Origin: Dactylosporangium fulvum
Lineage (GTDB): Bacteria; Actinomycetota; Actinomycetes; Mycobacteriales; Micromonosporaceae
Direction: 5' to 3'
NCBI RefSeq assembly: GCF_025137375.1
Contig: NZ_CP073720.1
Span: 9,758,501-9,822,500, forward strand
Length of the DNA: 64,000 nt
Of this stretch, positions 52,353-59,660 are shown in pieces. How positions within the stretch are numbered: position 1 is the stretch's first letter; each line of letters begins with the position of its first letter. Below the pieces are notes generated by a model that saw nothing but the letters and a program-made list of their open reading frames with translations, was not told the origin of the DNA and did not search any database. A program made the translations under genes and the position numbers.

Positions 52353-52547
52353 GGGGGTCTCCGTAATGGGGGACGGGAGTCAGCGTGACGGTAGTGGCTG
52401 GGCGGGTCGCTCCGCTGTCCCGCGATCAAGAACCGAGATCGGAAAGATATCTGATCACCCTTCGCTTGATCTTCTCGTCACTTGTCGTTCTAGTCACTTG
52501 CCCGCTCGCCGGACCTGCCGCCGACCGGCCCGCGGAGTGGCATAGCA

Positions 52548-53012
52548 TCAAGTCGGCACGCAAGGATCCGCCGGCATATGCGGGTCCGCCCTGGCGGCGG
52601 GCGGCATGACTCCTGAACGACGCCAAGCGAATCCCGACCTCAGCCGCCGTGCGGGCACGGTGATGATCTCGAGATTGTGACCGTCGGCGTCCTCCCAGTA
52701 CGGCACTCGGTGGGCCTGGATGCGGGGGAAGATCTCGTCGAACTTCGCCTCCGACACGAGGAACGCGTAATGCTGGGGATGAATGATGCCGTCCTCCTGG
52801 ATGAAGTCGAGCGAGCAGTTGTTGGCAAGCTCGATGACCAGGAACGGACCGTACGGGACCGGTTCCGCGACGCCCAGCAGCTCGGCCAGGCGCCGGGCGG
52901 AACGCTTCCGGTCACGCACATTGACGATGGTGTGGTTGACCTGGACAGGCGTGACGTCCAGGCTACGCCGAGCTACCACAGGGGCCGGCCCGGCCGCAGG
53001 CAGATCGGCCAT
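52548..53012 (-). CDS. VOC-superfamily protein with internal deletion (probably non-functional)
   Basis: From the ATG at 53012 the 154-residue protein follows a VOC fold: VNHTIVNVRDRKRSARRLAE, ELANNCSLDFIQEDGIIHPQHYAFLVSEAKFDEIF. Where relatives have about 25 residues between the RxxPYW loop and the final DPDGHxLEIIT strand, this protein jumps straight from HRVPYW to EDADGHNLEIITVP. This looks like an in-frame deletion removing part of the last beta-alpha unit. After the LEIIT strand the tail runs on with unnatural Arg/Pro/Ala residues. Confidence 0.55.
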   Translation of the reverse strand: MADLPAAGPAPVVARRSLDVTPVQVNHTIVNVRDRKRSARRLAELLGVAEPVPYGPFLVIELANNCSLDFIQEDGIIHPQHYAFLVSEAKFDEIFPRIQAHRVPYWEDADGHNLEIITVPARRLRSGFAWRRSGVMPPAARADPHMPADPCVPT

Positions 53013-53355
53013 ACCTTGTCTACCTACAGACTGCGCATTCACCCAAACCGATCGACCATGATCGGCGCATCCGTCGGCCGACGACAAGATCGAGTGCACG
53101 CTCATCGACATGAGTGCGCAGCGGACCATGACCGGAGGGTGTTGGGCTGCTCGGTGGTTGCTCGGATGTTCACTACCCAGCACGGACATAGCCGGACGGC
53201 TCAGGAACTTCCGTCGTAGCGCCAAGTGCTGGCTGCAGCCTTCTGGCGAGTGGAGCCCGCTGACCAGCGCGGAGACGGCCGGACTGCACAGGACGCGAGC
53301 CGCTTGCCACGGACTTTTCCTTGCTATGCTTGAACCTGAGCAAGTTGATCGTCCA

Positions 53356-53407
53356 CTTCGGACTTTTAATCCGCAGGTCGCGCATTCGAGTTACGTCCGC
53401 TCCGAAA
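53356..53407 (+). tRNA. tRNA-Lys(TTT)-like 3' half, probable attachment-site relic
   Basis: CTTCGGACTTTTAATCCGCA gives an anticodon stem-loop with TTT in the loop CTTTTAA, followed by variable loop AGGTC and a T-loop TTCGAGT. The T-stem is only 4/5 paired counting one G-U, and no matching acceptor or D-arm exists upstream. Tyrosine-recombinase elements integrate at such tRNA 3' halves, leaving a copy like this at one junction. Confidence 0.4.
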
Positions 53408-53569
53408 CGGTCGCCGTGACCAGCGGAGATCAGACGAAATTTTTCTCGTCGAGATGAACGTCCAACTGCATGTCTGCTGGGCAGCCATATGCGCTGGCCA
53501 CGCTGGCGAGGTGGGCGCTAAGCTGATCTCTGTGTGCTCGGAAAGTGCTCGGTGAGTCGATGACACCGC

Positions 53570-53609
53570 TTGGTACCGGTTGACACTGTCCGGTACTGAT
53601 TGGTACCGG
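53570..53609. repeat. Two TTGGTACCGG repeats 30 bp apart
   Basis: TTGGTACCGG occurs at 53570-53579 and 53600-53609, with a degenerate CCGGTACTGAT between them. Three-helical-turn spacing suggests a phased binding site, perhaps for the lost element's integrase or regulator. Confidence 0.4.
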
Positions 53610-53741
53610 ACCCATCGGCACGGATCCGTGCGCTCCATGTGTGCTCCACCGGTCGCCGGGATCGCCGCCGTCAGCCGTTGGCACCCGACGGGACGCCCGG
53701 TCACCCGCTGGTATCCGCTGGCAGGTAACCTGGGACCTCGC

Positions 53742-53814
53742 GCCCTCGTAGCTCAGGGGATAGAGCAACGGTTTCCTAAACCGTGTGTCGCAGGTTCGAA
53801 TCCTGCCGGGGGCA
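53742..53814 (+). tRNA. tRNA-Arg(CCT)
   Basis: A 73-base cloverleaf. Acceptor GCCCTCG/CGGGGGC contains one T-G pair; D-arm GCTC/GAGC; anticodon arm ACGGT-TTCCTAA-ACCGT with CCT; T-arm GCAGG-TTCGAAT-CCTGC; discriminator A. CCA is not encoded. Integrase fragments and att-like debris on both sides suggest this tRNA has served as an integration site. Confidence 0.95.
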
Positions 53815-54083
53815 CTCTCATTCGGACCGCGAACTGCGGATACTCACTCCAGTCGATGCACGGCCAGGTGCCGCCAGAAGCCGCTCCGAGCCCTGTTTGC
53901 AGCCCTCCACGCAGAGGACGTACAAATGGATCTTGGCCTCCTTTGCGCAGGTCAGGTCCAGATTCCTTGCCCTCTGGAGTTCACAGGTCGCCGCGCACCG
54001 GGGGACTGCGGTTCGGTCGCCGGTTGAGCCGTTCGGCGGGCATCCCTCCCGCGGCTACGCTCGGTCTTGAGGGGGTGATCTCA

Positions 54084-54404
54084 ATGCCCAGATTCCTTAT
54101 CGAGGCGACCTACACGCTCGACGGACTCCGCGGGCTGTTCAAGGATGGGGGCAGCGGACGAGTCGAAGCGGTCCGGAAGATGGCCGAAAGTGTCGGCGGG
54201 CGACTTGAGTCGTTCGACTTCAGCTTCGGGGATCCCGACACGCACGTGATCTGCGAGCTGCCGGACAACAAGTCAGCCGCCGCTATCGCTCTCGCGATCG
54301 GCGCATCCGGTGGAGCCACCACCAAGACCATAGCGCTGCTGACCCCGGCAGAGGTCGACCAAGCGGTTCACCAGACCGTCGACTACCGCGCGCCCGGCAT
54401 CTGA
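54084..54404 (+). CDS. GYD-domain protein (copy 1)
   Basis: A 106-residue protein of the GYD family, a small ferredoxin-like alpha/beta barrel dimer of unknown role. MPRFLIEATYTLDGLRGLFK starts the first strand and helix, and SVGGRLESFDFSFGDPDTHV the second. GAGGGGGTGA stands eight bases before the ATG. A second copy lies at 58516, three-quarters identical by eye. Its stop overlaps integrase debris on the opposite strand. Confidence 0.85.
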   Translation: MPRFLIEATYTLDGLRGLFKDGGSGRVEAVRKMAESVGGRLESFDFSFGDPDTHVICELPDNKSAAAIALAIGASGGATTKTIALLTPAEVDQAVHQTVDYRAPGI

Positions 54405-54580
54405 TCTATGTCGCGATCGACGCACTTGGCGTAGACCTTCGAGAGGACGTCGACGGAGTGGCCGGCCCGCTCGGCGACTCCGGCGCGTGAACGCCGGCGT
54501 TGGGACAGAGGCTGACGCCCGCGTGCCGCAGGTCGTACGGGCGGGCCGCCAACGGCGACGTCACTTGACATGGGGCGAGC
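54383..54580 (-). pseudogene. Tyrosine-recombinase (integrase) C-terminal fragment
   Basis: One frame reads SPLAARPYDLRHAGVSLCPN, which includes the catalytic Arg of DLRHAG. After a shift, the adjacent frame reads VAERAGHSVDVLSKVYAKCV, which includes the catalytic His of AGHS and the nucleophile Tyr of VYAK, followed by a stop at 54383. The N-terminal core is missing. Together with the tRNA-Arg 570 bases away this marks a lost integrative element. Confidence 0.75.
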
Positions 54581-54614
54581 GCCAGGGCGCTTCCTGCCGG
54601 ACGCGGGAGTTGGT

Positions 54615-54650
54615 CGACGAGGCCATCGGGATGCCCCGATGGCCTCGTCG
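54615..54650. terminator. Perfect 16-bp hairpin
   Basis: CGACGAGGCCATCGGG (54615-54630) pairs with CCCGATGGCCTCGTCG (54635-54650) across a 4-base loop, 45 bases past the stop of the minus-strand gene at 54695. Confidence 0.75.
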
Positions 54651-54694
54651 CAGTGTCGAACTCGAACGGGAACGGCTGGCCGCACGTCAGCATC

Positions 54695-55078
54695 TCACCG
54701 CTCGGCCGCCTGATCCGCCTTCGATCGCAGGACATAGCTGGTGGTGAACCCGATGGCGCCGCCAAAGCACAGCGGGAGAGCGTCGAACGCCATGAGCAGC
54801 ATGTCGCCGGCCACGCTGTGGAACGGCGAGTTCATCCACGAGGCGAGGTAGTTCGCCAGAAACGCCAGCGTCGCGGCCATCAAGGCCCCGACCTGGTCCT
54901 TGATCACCCCGAACATCACGCCGACGACCAGTCCCGTGCCGCCGAGGCCGACGATCGTGATCAGCAGGGCGGTCGGAGCGCGCTCCCAGGAGCCGCCGGC
55001 GCCGGCTGAGCACCAGCCCGTGATCAGTCCCAGTCCGCTTGCAAGGAGGGCTGTCCAGATCCGGTACAGCGTCCGCAC
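54695..55078 (-). CDS. Small four-TM membrane protein
   Basis: A 127-residue protein from a GTG with four hydrophobic helices (about 5-27, 33-58, 63-85 and 95-115) and a short polar tail. Short loops, no recognised family. A longer frame to 55132 exists, but its start is Pro/Ala-rich. It carries the hairpin at 54615-54650 as terminator, so it appears to be an active gene. Confidence 0.55.
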   Translation of the reverse strand: MRTLYRIWTALLASGLGLITGWCSAGAGGSWERAPTALLITIVGLGGTGLVVGVMFGVIKDQVGALMAATLAFLANYLASWMNSPFHSVAGDMLLMAFDALPLCFGGAIGFTTSYVLRSKADQAAER

Positions 55079-55163
55079 GCAACAGACGCTAGCAAGCTGG
55101 GCGGGCGGTGCGGTGCGGTGCGGTGCCCACAAGATCGGGTGGGCAGGCGAGGCTTGAGCGTCT

Positions 55164-55171
55164 TGTCAGGA
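55164..55171 (+). repeat. Target-site duplication, left copy
   Basis: TGTCAGGA, identical to 56589-56596. It directly abuts the left end of the IS256-family element. Confidence 0.85.
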
Positions 55172-56588
55172 GGCTGCGTCCTCTGAGGTGGTGTACGACT
55201 CGCCCACTTTGAGTGGGGATGCCGGAATGGGAACGGCCACCGCTTGATCCTTCGAACTGACCAAAGATCGAAGGAGAGACCAAGCGATGGCCGCACCTGT
55301 GAGTGTGGACGGTGCCGCGTTCCTGCGCGAGCACATCGAGTCCGCGTCACCCGATCTGTTGCGCACGATGGTGAAGACGTTCGCCGAAGCGCTGATGTCC
55401 GCCGAGGCCGACGCGCTGTGCGGCGCCGGTTACGGCGAGCGCAGCGACGAACGCACGAACCAGCGCAACGGCTACCGGGCCCGGGACTGGGACACCCGCG
55501 CCGGCACGGTGGAACTGGCGATCCCGAAGCTGCGCCACGGCTCCTATTTCCCGGACTGGCTGCTGCAGCACCGCCGCCGCGCCGAACAGGCCCTCGTGTC
55601 GGTGGTGGCCACCGCCTACCTGCTGGGGGTGTCGACCCGGCGGGTGGAGAAACTCGTCGAGCAACTCGGCGTCACATCGCTGTCACGCAGCCAGGTGTCG
55701 GAGATGGCCGCCCACCTGGACACGCAGGTCGAGGCGTTCCGCAACCGGCCCCTCGACGCCGCCCACTACACGTTCGTGTGGATGGACGCCCTCGTGATCA
55801 AGGTCCGGGAGCACGGCCGGACCGTCAACGTCCACGCCCTGGTCGCGGTCGGGGTCAACGCCGACGGCCAACGCGAGGTCCTCGGCCTGGACGTCGCCTC
55901 CGACGAGGACGGCGCCGGCTGGCTGGCCTTCCTGCGCTCCCTGACCGCCCGCGGCCTGTCCGGGGTCAAGCTCGTGGTCTCCGACGCCCACCGCGGCCTG
56001 GTCTCGGCGATCGGCGCCGCGCTGCCCGGCGCGTCCTGGCAGCGCTGCCGCACCCACTACCTGCGCAACCTGCTCGCGAAAGTCCCCAAATCCGCCCAGC
56101 CATGGGTCGCCACCCTCGTGCGCACCGTCTTCGACCAGCCCGACGCCGCCTCGGTCCACGCCCAGTACACCCGGGTCGTGACCGCGATCGCCGAACGGTT
56201 CCCCGCCGCGGCCGAGCACCTCGACGACGCCCGCGAGGAACTGCTCGCGTTCACCGCGTTCCCCCGCGAGGTCTGGCGCCAGATCTGGTCCAACAACCCC
56301 CAAGAGCGGCTGAACAAGAAGATCCGCCGCCGCACCGACGTCGTCGGGATCTTCCCCAACCGCGCCGCCATCATCCGCCTCATCGGCGCTGTCCTGGCCG
56401 AACAGACCGACGAATGGACCGAAGGCCGCCGCTACATGGGTCTGGACATCCTCGCCAAGGCCCGCCTCACCGTGATCACGAACGAGGGAACCGACACCGA
56501 ACCGACCACCACCGAACTCGCCGCGGCATAACATTCAACTATCTGGATCAGCGCTGGCCGTTCCTACACCACCAGCGCGGACGTGGCC
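55172..56588 (+). mobile_element. IS256-family insertion sequence (intact)
   Basis: A 1417-bp element with one transposase gene. Terminal inverted repeats at 55172-55198 and 56562-56588 agree at about 20 of 27 positions and share the GGTGGTGTA core typical of the family. Both ends abut a perfect 8-bp direct repeat TGTCAGGA (55164-55171 and 56589-56596), so ends and target duplication are defined. The insertion looks recent. Its right end lies 26 bases past the 3' end of the tnpB coding sequence of the neighbouring IS607-type element. Confidence 0.88.
55287..56531 (+). CDS. IS256-family transposase
   Basis: A 414-residue DDE transposase. Catalytic Asp167 (FVWMDALV), Asp233 (VVSDAHRG) and Glu340 (NNPQERLNKKIRRRTDVVGI) have normal spacing. 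The C/H-type CRTHYLRNLL motif of mutator/IS256 transposases is present. ATG at 55287 with GAAGGAG upstream. No frameshift or stop, so it should be active. Confidence 0.95.
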   Translation: MAAPVSVDGAAFLREHIESASPDLLRTMVKTFAEALMSAEADALCGAGYGERSDERTNQRNGYRARDWDTRAGTVELAIPKLRHGSYFPDWLLQHRRRAEQALVSVVATAYLLGVSTRRVEKLVEQLGVTSLSRSQVSEMAAHLDTQVEAFRNRPLDAAHYTFVWMDALVIKVREHGRTVNVHALVAVGVNADGQREVLGLDVASDEDGAGWLAFLRSLTARGLSGVKLVVSDAHRGLVSAIGAALPGASWQRCRTHYLRNLLAKVPKSAQPWVATLVRTVFDQPDAASVHAQYTRVVTAIAERFPAAAEHLDDAREELLAFTAFPREVWRQIWSNNPQERLNKKIRRRTDVVGIFPNRAAIIRLIGAVLAEQTDEWTEGRRYMGLDILAKARLTVITNEGTDTEPTTTELAAA

Positions 56589-56596
56589 TGTCAGGA
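56589..56596 (+). repeat. Target-site duplication, right copy
   Basis: TGTCAGGA, identical to 55164-55171. Confidence 0.85.
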
Positions 56597-56622
56597 CGTT
56601 GCTGAGCTGCTGCCATTACCTT

Positions 56623-58002
56623 TCAGTGAGCTTTAGTGAGCGCACGATGAGTAGTCCTACCTTGCGGTGGGACGGTCCCGGTCTGACCGACTGGTGTCGT
56701 GCCGGGTTCACGCTTCACGGCCACCTGCCTGCGTATGCGGGTCTTCCGGTCGGCTCCACGTGCTGCCACCGGGCCACTCCCGGCGGTGTCGAACTGCGCC
56801 GCTAGGGCGGCCAGGTTGAGTGAGGCGTTGCGGTCGCGGTCGATAACCAGGCCGCACGCCTCGCAGGTGTATTCGCGCTCGGACAGGGGCAGTTTGGCTT
56901 TCACCGCGCCGCAGCCCGAGCAGGTCTTGGAGGACGGATACCAGCGGTCGGCCACCAGCAGCCGACCACCGTTCCACTCCGTCTTGTACGCCAGCTGGCG
57001 GCGGATCTCGGCGAACCCGGCGTCGGCGATGTGCCGGGCCAGTTTGCGGTTGGCCATCATGCCAGTGACGTTGAGGTCTTCCACCACGACCGTGCCGTGC
57101 TCGCGGGTCAGCCGGGTGGTGAGTTTGTGCAGGCCGTCACGGCGCAGGTCGGCCACGCGGGCGTACGCCCTGCCGAGCCGGGCCGCCGCCCGTTCCCACC
57201 GTCTCGACGGCCGCCGTCCGGTGCGCCGGTCGGGGCCGGTCCTGCGCGACAGCGCCCGGCCGAGCGCGCGCATCCTGTTCTGCGCGGCGACCAGGTGGCG
57301 CGGATTGTCGACCAACTCGCCGGTGGACAGCACCGCGAGGTGTTTGACCCCGACGTCCACACCGACCACGGCACCGGGCTGGGCGGGGCGGCGTTCGGCG
57401 CGCTCGACCTCGACGGTGAACGCGACGTGCCAGCGTCCGCCGTCGCGCCGCACGGTCGCGGACATGATCCGCGCTGTGCCGTTGTCGAGGCGGCGGGCGA
57501 GCTTGCGGGCTGACTCGTGCAGCTTCAACCGGCCCAGCCGGGGCAGCACGACATGCATCCGGTCGGGCTCGACCCGGATCGCTCCGGTGGTGAACCGCAC
57601 CGACGGCGTGGTACGGCGGCGAGACTTGCACCGGGGAAACCCGACCGGCCGCCCGGCCCGCTTCCCGCTGCGGGAGCCGACCCAGTTCTTCAACCCGCGG
57701 GCAAGGGCGTCGAGGCCGGTGTTGAACGCCTCTTTGGACACCTCACCCCACCACGGCGCTGTCTCGGCCTTCGCCTGATTCCATGCCTTGCGCAGTCCAG
57801 CGAGGGACCACGGCAGCGACGGCGTCAGCAGATCGTCCGGCACACCGTACGTGCGTTCCGCGGCACGCTGGTCCATGACCGCCTTGACCCGCGCCAACGC
57901 CCAGTTGTACGCGACACGGGCCGCCCCGGCGTGCGCGAACAGGTTACGTTCCTGGCCCGGGGTCAGGTCGAGGCCGAACCGGTACGCCTGCATCGTCTTC
58001 AC
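56623..58002 (-). CDS. tnpB: TnpB, RNA-guided RuvC-like nuclease of an IS607-type element
   Basis: A 459-residue transposon-associated endonuclease. The RuvC Asp is in GVDVGVKHL (D216), Glu in VVVEDLNVTGM (E308), and the last Asp in IDRDRNASLNLA (D388/D390). The zinc finger CSGCG...CEACG (C361, C364, C380, C383) is intact. The N-terminal domain (MQAYRFGLDLTPGQERNLFA) is complete. The GTG at 58002 overlaps the TnpA stop (GTGA); an ATG three codons in (57993) is the alternative. TnpB proteins use a guide RNA from the element's right end, which here lies next to the IS256 insertion. Confidence 0.93.
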   Translation of the reverse strand: MKTMQAYRFGLDLTPGQERNLFAHAGAARVAYNWALARVKAVMDQRAAERTYGVPDDLLTPSLPWSLAGLRKAWNQAKAETAPWWGEVSKEAFNTGLDALARGLKNWVGSRSGKRAGRPVGFPRCKSRRRTTPSVRFTTGAIRVEPDRMHVVLPRLGRLKLHESARKLARRLDNGTARIMSATVRRDGGRWHVAFTVEVERAERRPAQPGAVVGVDVGVKHLAVLSTGELVDNPRHLVAAQNRMRALGRALSRRTGPDRRTGRRPSRRWERAAARLGRAYARVADLRRDGLHKLTTRLTREHGTVVVEDLNVTGMMANRKLARHIADAGFAEIRRQLAYKTEWNGGRLLVADRWYPSSKTCSGCGAVKAKLPLSEREYTCEACGLVIDRDRNASLNLAALAAQFDTAGSGPVAARGADRKTRIRRQVAVKREPGTTPVGQTGTVPPQGRTTHRALTKAH

Positions 58003-58475
58003 ACCGGGTCGCCTCCGGTGGCTACCTCGACCGCGCGGCGGGCGCGGTTCGCGGCAGCACGGCGGCCGTAGCGGCGGGCACACAGCGACGTCAGGATCTC
58101 CGTCACGTCACGCACCAGATCGTCATCCACCTCAGACGGATCCACGACCAGTAGGCGACGTCCCTGCGCCGCCAGCGCCGCTTCGACATATTCGGCGCCG
58201 AAGCGGGCGAACCGGTCGCGGCACTCGACCACGATCGCCGTCACGGCCGGGTCGCGCAACAGGGCGAGGAACTTCCTACGGTGCCCGTTGAGCGCCGACC
58301 CAACCTCGGTCACCACCCGGTCCACGGCGAGCTTCTGGCCAGTGGCCCACACCGTGACCCGGGCGACCTGCCGGTCCAGGTCCGCTTGCTGCTCCGCGGA
58401 AGACACCCGGGCATACACCACAACCTGCCCGGCGTCCGGCCTCGCGCCGGTCAGTGGCTCGCCCTGGGTGGTCAT
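57999..58475 (-). CDS. tnpA: IS607-type serine recombinase TnpA, lacking the N-terminal HTH
   Basis: A 158-residue serine recombinase catalytic domain. The nucleophile Ser is in VVVYARVSSAEQQADLDRQV, the conserved Arg/Asp set in VVECRDRFARFGAEYVEAAL, and the helix-E region in LTSLCARRYGRRAAANRAR. Intact IS607 TnpA proteins begin with a MerR-like DNA-binding helix-turn-helix of 50-60 residues. Here the frame instead begins MTTQGEPLTGARPDAG next to the GYD-gene promoter, so the HTH is missing. Confidence 0.85.
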   Translation of the reverse strand: MTTQGEPLTGARPDAGQVVVYARVSSAEQQADLDRQVARVTVWATGQKLAVDRVVTEVGSALNGHRRKFLALLRDPAVTAIVVECRDRFARFGAEYVEAALAAQGRRLLVVDPSEVDDDLVRDVTEILTSLCARRYGRRAAANRARRAVEVATGGDPV

Positions 58476-58515
58476 GCCTCCGGTGACTAGGCTCGGTCCT
58501 GAGGAGGTGATCTCG

Positions 58516-58836
58516 ATGCCCAGATTCCTCATCGAAGGGACCTTCACGGTCGACGGGCTTCACGGGTTGCTCAAGGAAGGGGGCAGCGGACGAATCGAGG
58601 CGGCCCGGAGAATGGCCGAAAGCGTCGGCGGGCGACTGGAGTCGTTCGACTTCTCCTTCGACGCACCCAACACGCGTGTGATCTGCGAGCTGCCCGACAA
58701 CAAGGCGGCCGCCGCCGTCGCTCTCACGGTCGGTGCGTCCGGCGGCGTCGCCACCAAGACCGTGGCACTGCTGACCCCGGCCGAGATCGACCAGGCCGTC
58801 CAGAAGACCGTCGAGTACCACGCACCTGGCACCTGA
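58516..58836 (+). CDS. GYD-domain protein (copy 2)
   Basis: A 106-residue paralogue of the gene at 54084 with the same start (MPRFLIEGTFTVDGLHGLLK) and the same end pattern (TPAEIDQAVQKTVEYHAPGT). About 45 bases upstream of the ATG, including GGTGATCTC, also match copy 1, as do some 100 bases downstream. A ribosome-binding GAGGAGGTGA is present. The duplication includes flanks, so it arose by copying a segment. Confidence 0.85.
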   Translation: MPRFLIEGTFTVDGLHGLLKEGGSGRIEAARRMAESVGGRLESFDFSFDAPNTRVICELPDNKAAAAVALTVGASGGVATKTVALLTPAEIDQAVQKTVEYHAPGT

Positions 58837-58935
58837 GCCAGCCGCATCCGGCCCGCTCGGCGACCCCCGGCACGTGGACGCCAGTGCTCGCCCGTGCCAC
58901 AGGTCGTACAGGCGGGCCGCCAACAACAACGTCAC
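58837..58935 (-). pseudogene. Second integrase fragment (copy of the 54.4-54.6 kb debris)
   Basis: The minus strand reads LAARLYDLWHGRALASTCRG in one frame and VPGVAERAG in another. These align with the LAARPYDLRHAGVSL and VAERAGHS pieces downstream of GYD copy 1. The catalytic Arg codon of DLRH has changed to Trp here, and the His/Tyr part is gone. Confidence 0.55.
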
Positions 58936-59021
58936 TCTGACCTGGAACCGAGTTCCTGTGTGGCGTCGAAGTCTGCCGTTCGGCAGATGTGCATCGGAAC
59001 CGGGTGCGTAGGCTCAGTGCG

Positions 59022-59660
59022 GTGGGTATCCGGGTGCTGATCGCCGACGACCAGGACATCGTCCGGGACGGGCTGCGGCGGATCCTCGCCGCCGCGCCCG
59101 ACATCGACGTCGTCGGCGAGGCCGCCGACGGGGTCCAAGCGCTCGAAATAGCAAAGGAGCTCGTGCCCGACGTCGCGCTCGTCGACATCCGGATGCCACG
59201 GATGGACGGACTCACCCTCACCCGGCACCTGGCCGGCGGGCCGACCAAGGTTGTCGTGGTCACCACCTTCGACCTCGACGAATACGTGTATCCCGCCCTT
59301 CGCGACGGCGCCTCCGGCTTTCTGCTGAAACGGTCCGGACCGGCGCTGCTCGTGGAGGCGGTGCGGGCCGCCGTCGCCGGGGATAGCCTGATCAGCCCTT
59401 CGATCACCGTGCGGCTGCTCAAGCATGTCACCGCGCCCCGTCCGCCGCAGGTGCCGGTGCTGGAGCCGCTCACCGAGCGCGAGCTGGAGGTCGCCGCGCA
59501 CGTCGGCGCCGGGCGCACCAATGCGGAGATCGGGGCGGAGCTGTTCATCTCCGCCGGGACGGTGAAGACCCACATCGCCGCCATCCAGCGCAAGCTCGGC
59601 GTCCGCAACCGGGTGGGGATCGCCGTCTGGGCCTGGGACAGCGGAAACGTGGCCACGTGA
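59022..59660 (+). CDS. LuxR/NarL-family response regulator
   Basis: A 212-residue two-component regulator. The receiver domain has the acidic pair ADDQ, phosphoacceptor Asp55 (VALVDIRMP), Thr in VVTTFD and Lys in FLLKRSGP. The C-terminal LuxR HTH is LTERELEVAAHVGAGRTNAE then SAGTVKTHIAAIQRKLGVRN. The GTG at 59022 is preceded seven bases upstream by TAGGCT, a possible -10 of a leaderless transcript. It is the first gene of an operon with the kinase and an ABC exporter, which it probably regulates. Confidence 0.9.
   Translation: MGIRVLIADDQDIVRDGLRRILAAAPDIDVVGEAADGVQALEIAKELVPDVALVDIRMPRMDGLTLTRHLAGGPTKVVVVTTFDLDEYVYPALRDGASGFLLKRSGPALLVEAVRAAVAGDSLISPSITVRLLKHVTAPRPPQVPVLEPLTERELEVAAHVGAGRTNAEIGAELFISAGTVKTHIAAIQRKLGVRNRVGIAVWAWDSGNVAT

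Larger units (their letters stand above)
53013..53741. other. Non-coding zone before tRNA-Arg, with mobile-element traces
   Basis: No intact gene. It contains a tRNA-Lys-like 3' half (53356-53407), a pair of TTGGTACCGG repeats (53570-53609) and a minus-strand open stretch ending at 53430 that reads SPSTFRAHRDQLSAHLASVA then SAYGCPADMQLDVHLDEKN before the stop. That last piece looks protein-like but is not recognised; its position beside a tRNA-like site would suit the end of an integration module. Confidence 0.4.

Noticed and set aside
53110-53457. 115-codon plus-strand frame before the tRNA-Arg
   Set aside because: It has mixed composition, passes through the tRNA-Lys-like structure and has no ribosome-binding site.
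55244-56605. Second long plus-strand frame over the IS256 transposase
   Set aside because: It reads Arg/Pro/His-rich sequence in frame with no motif, whereas the 55287 frame carries all three catalytic residues.
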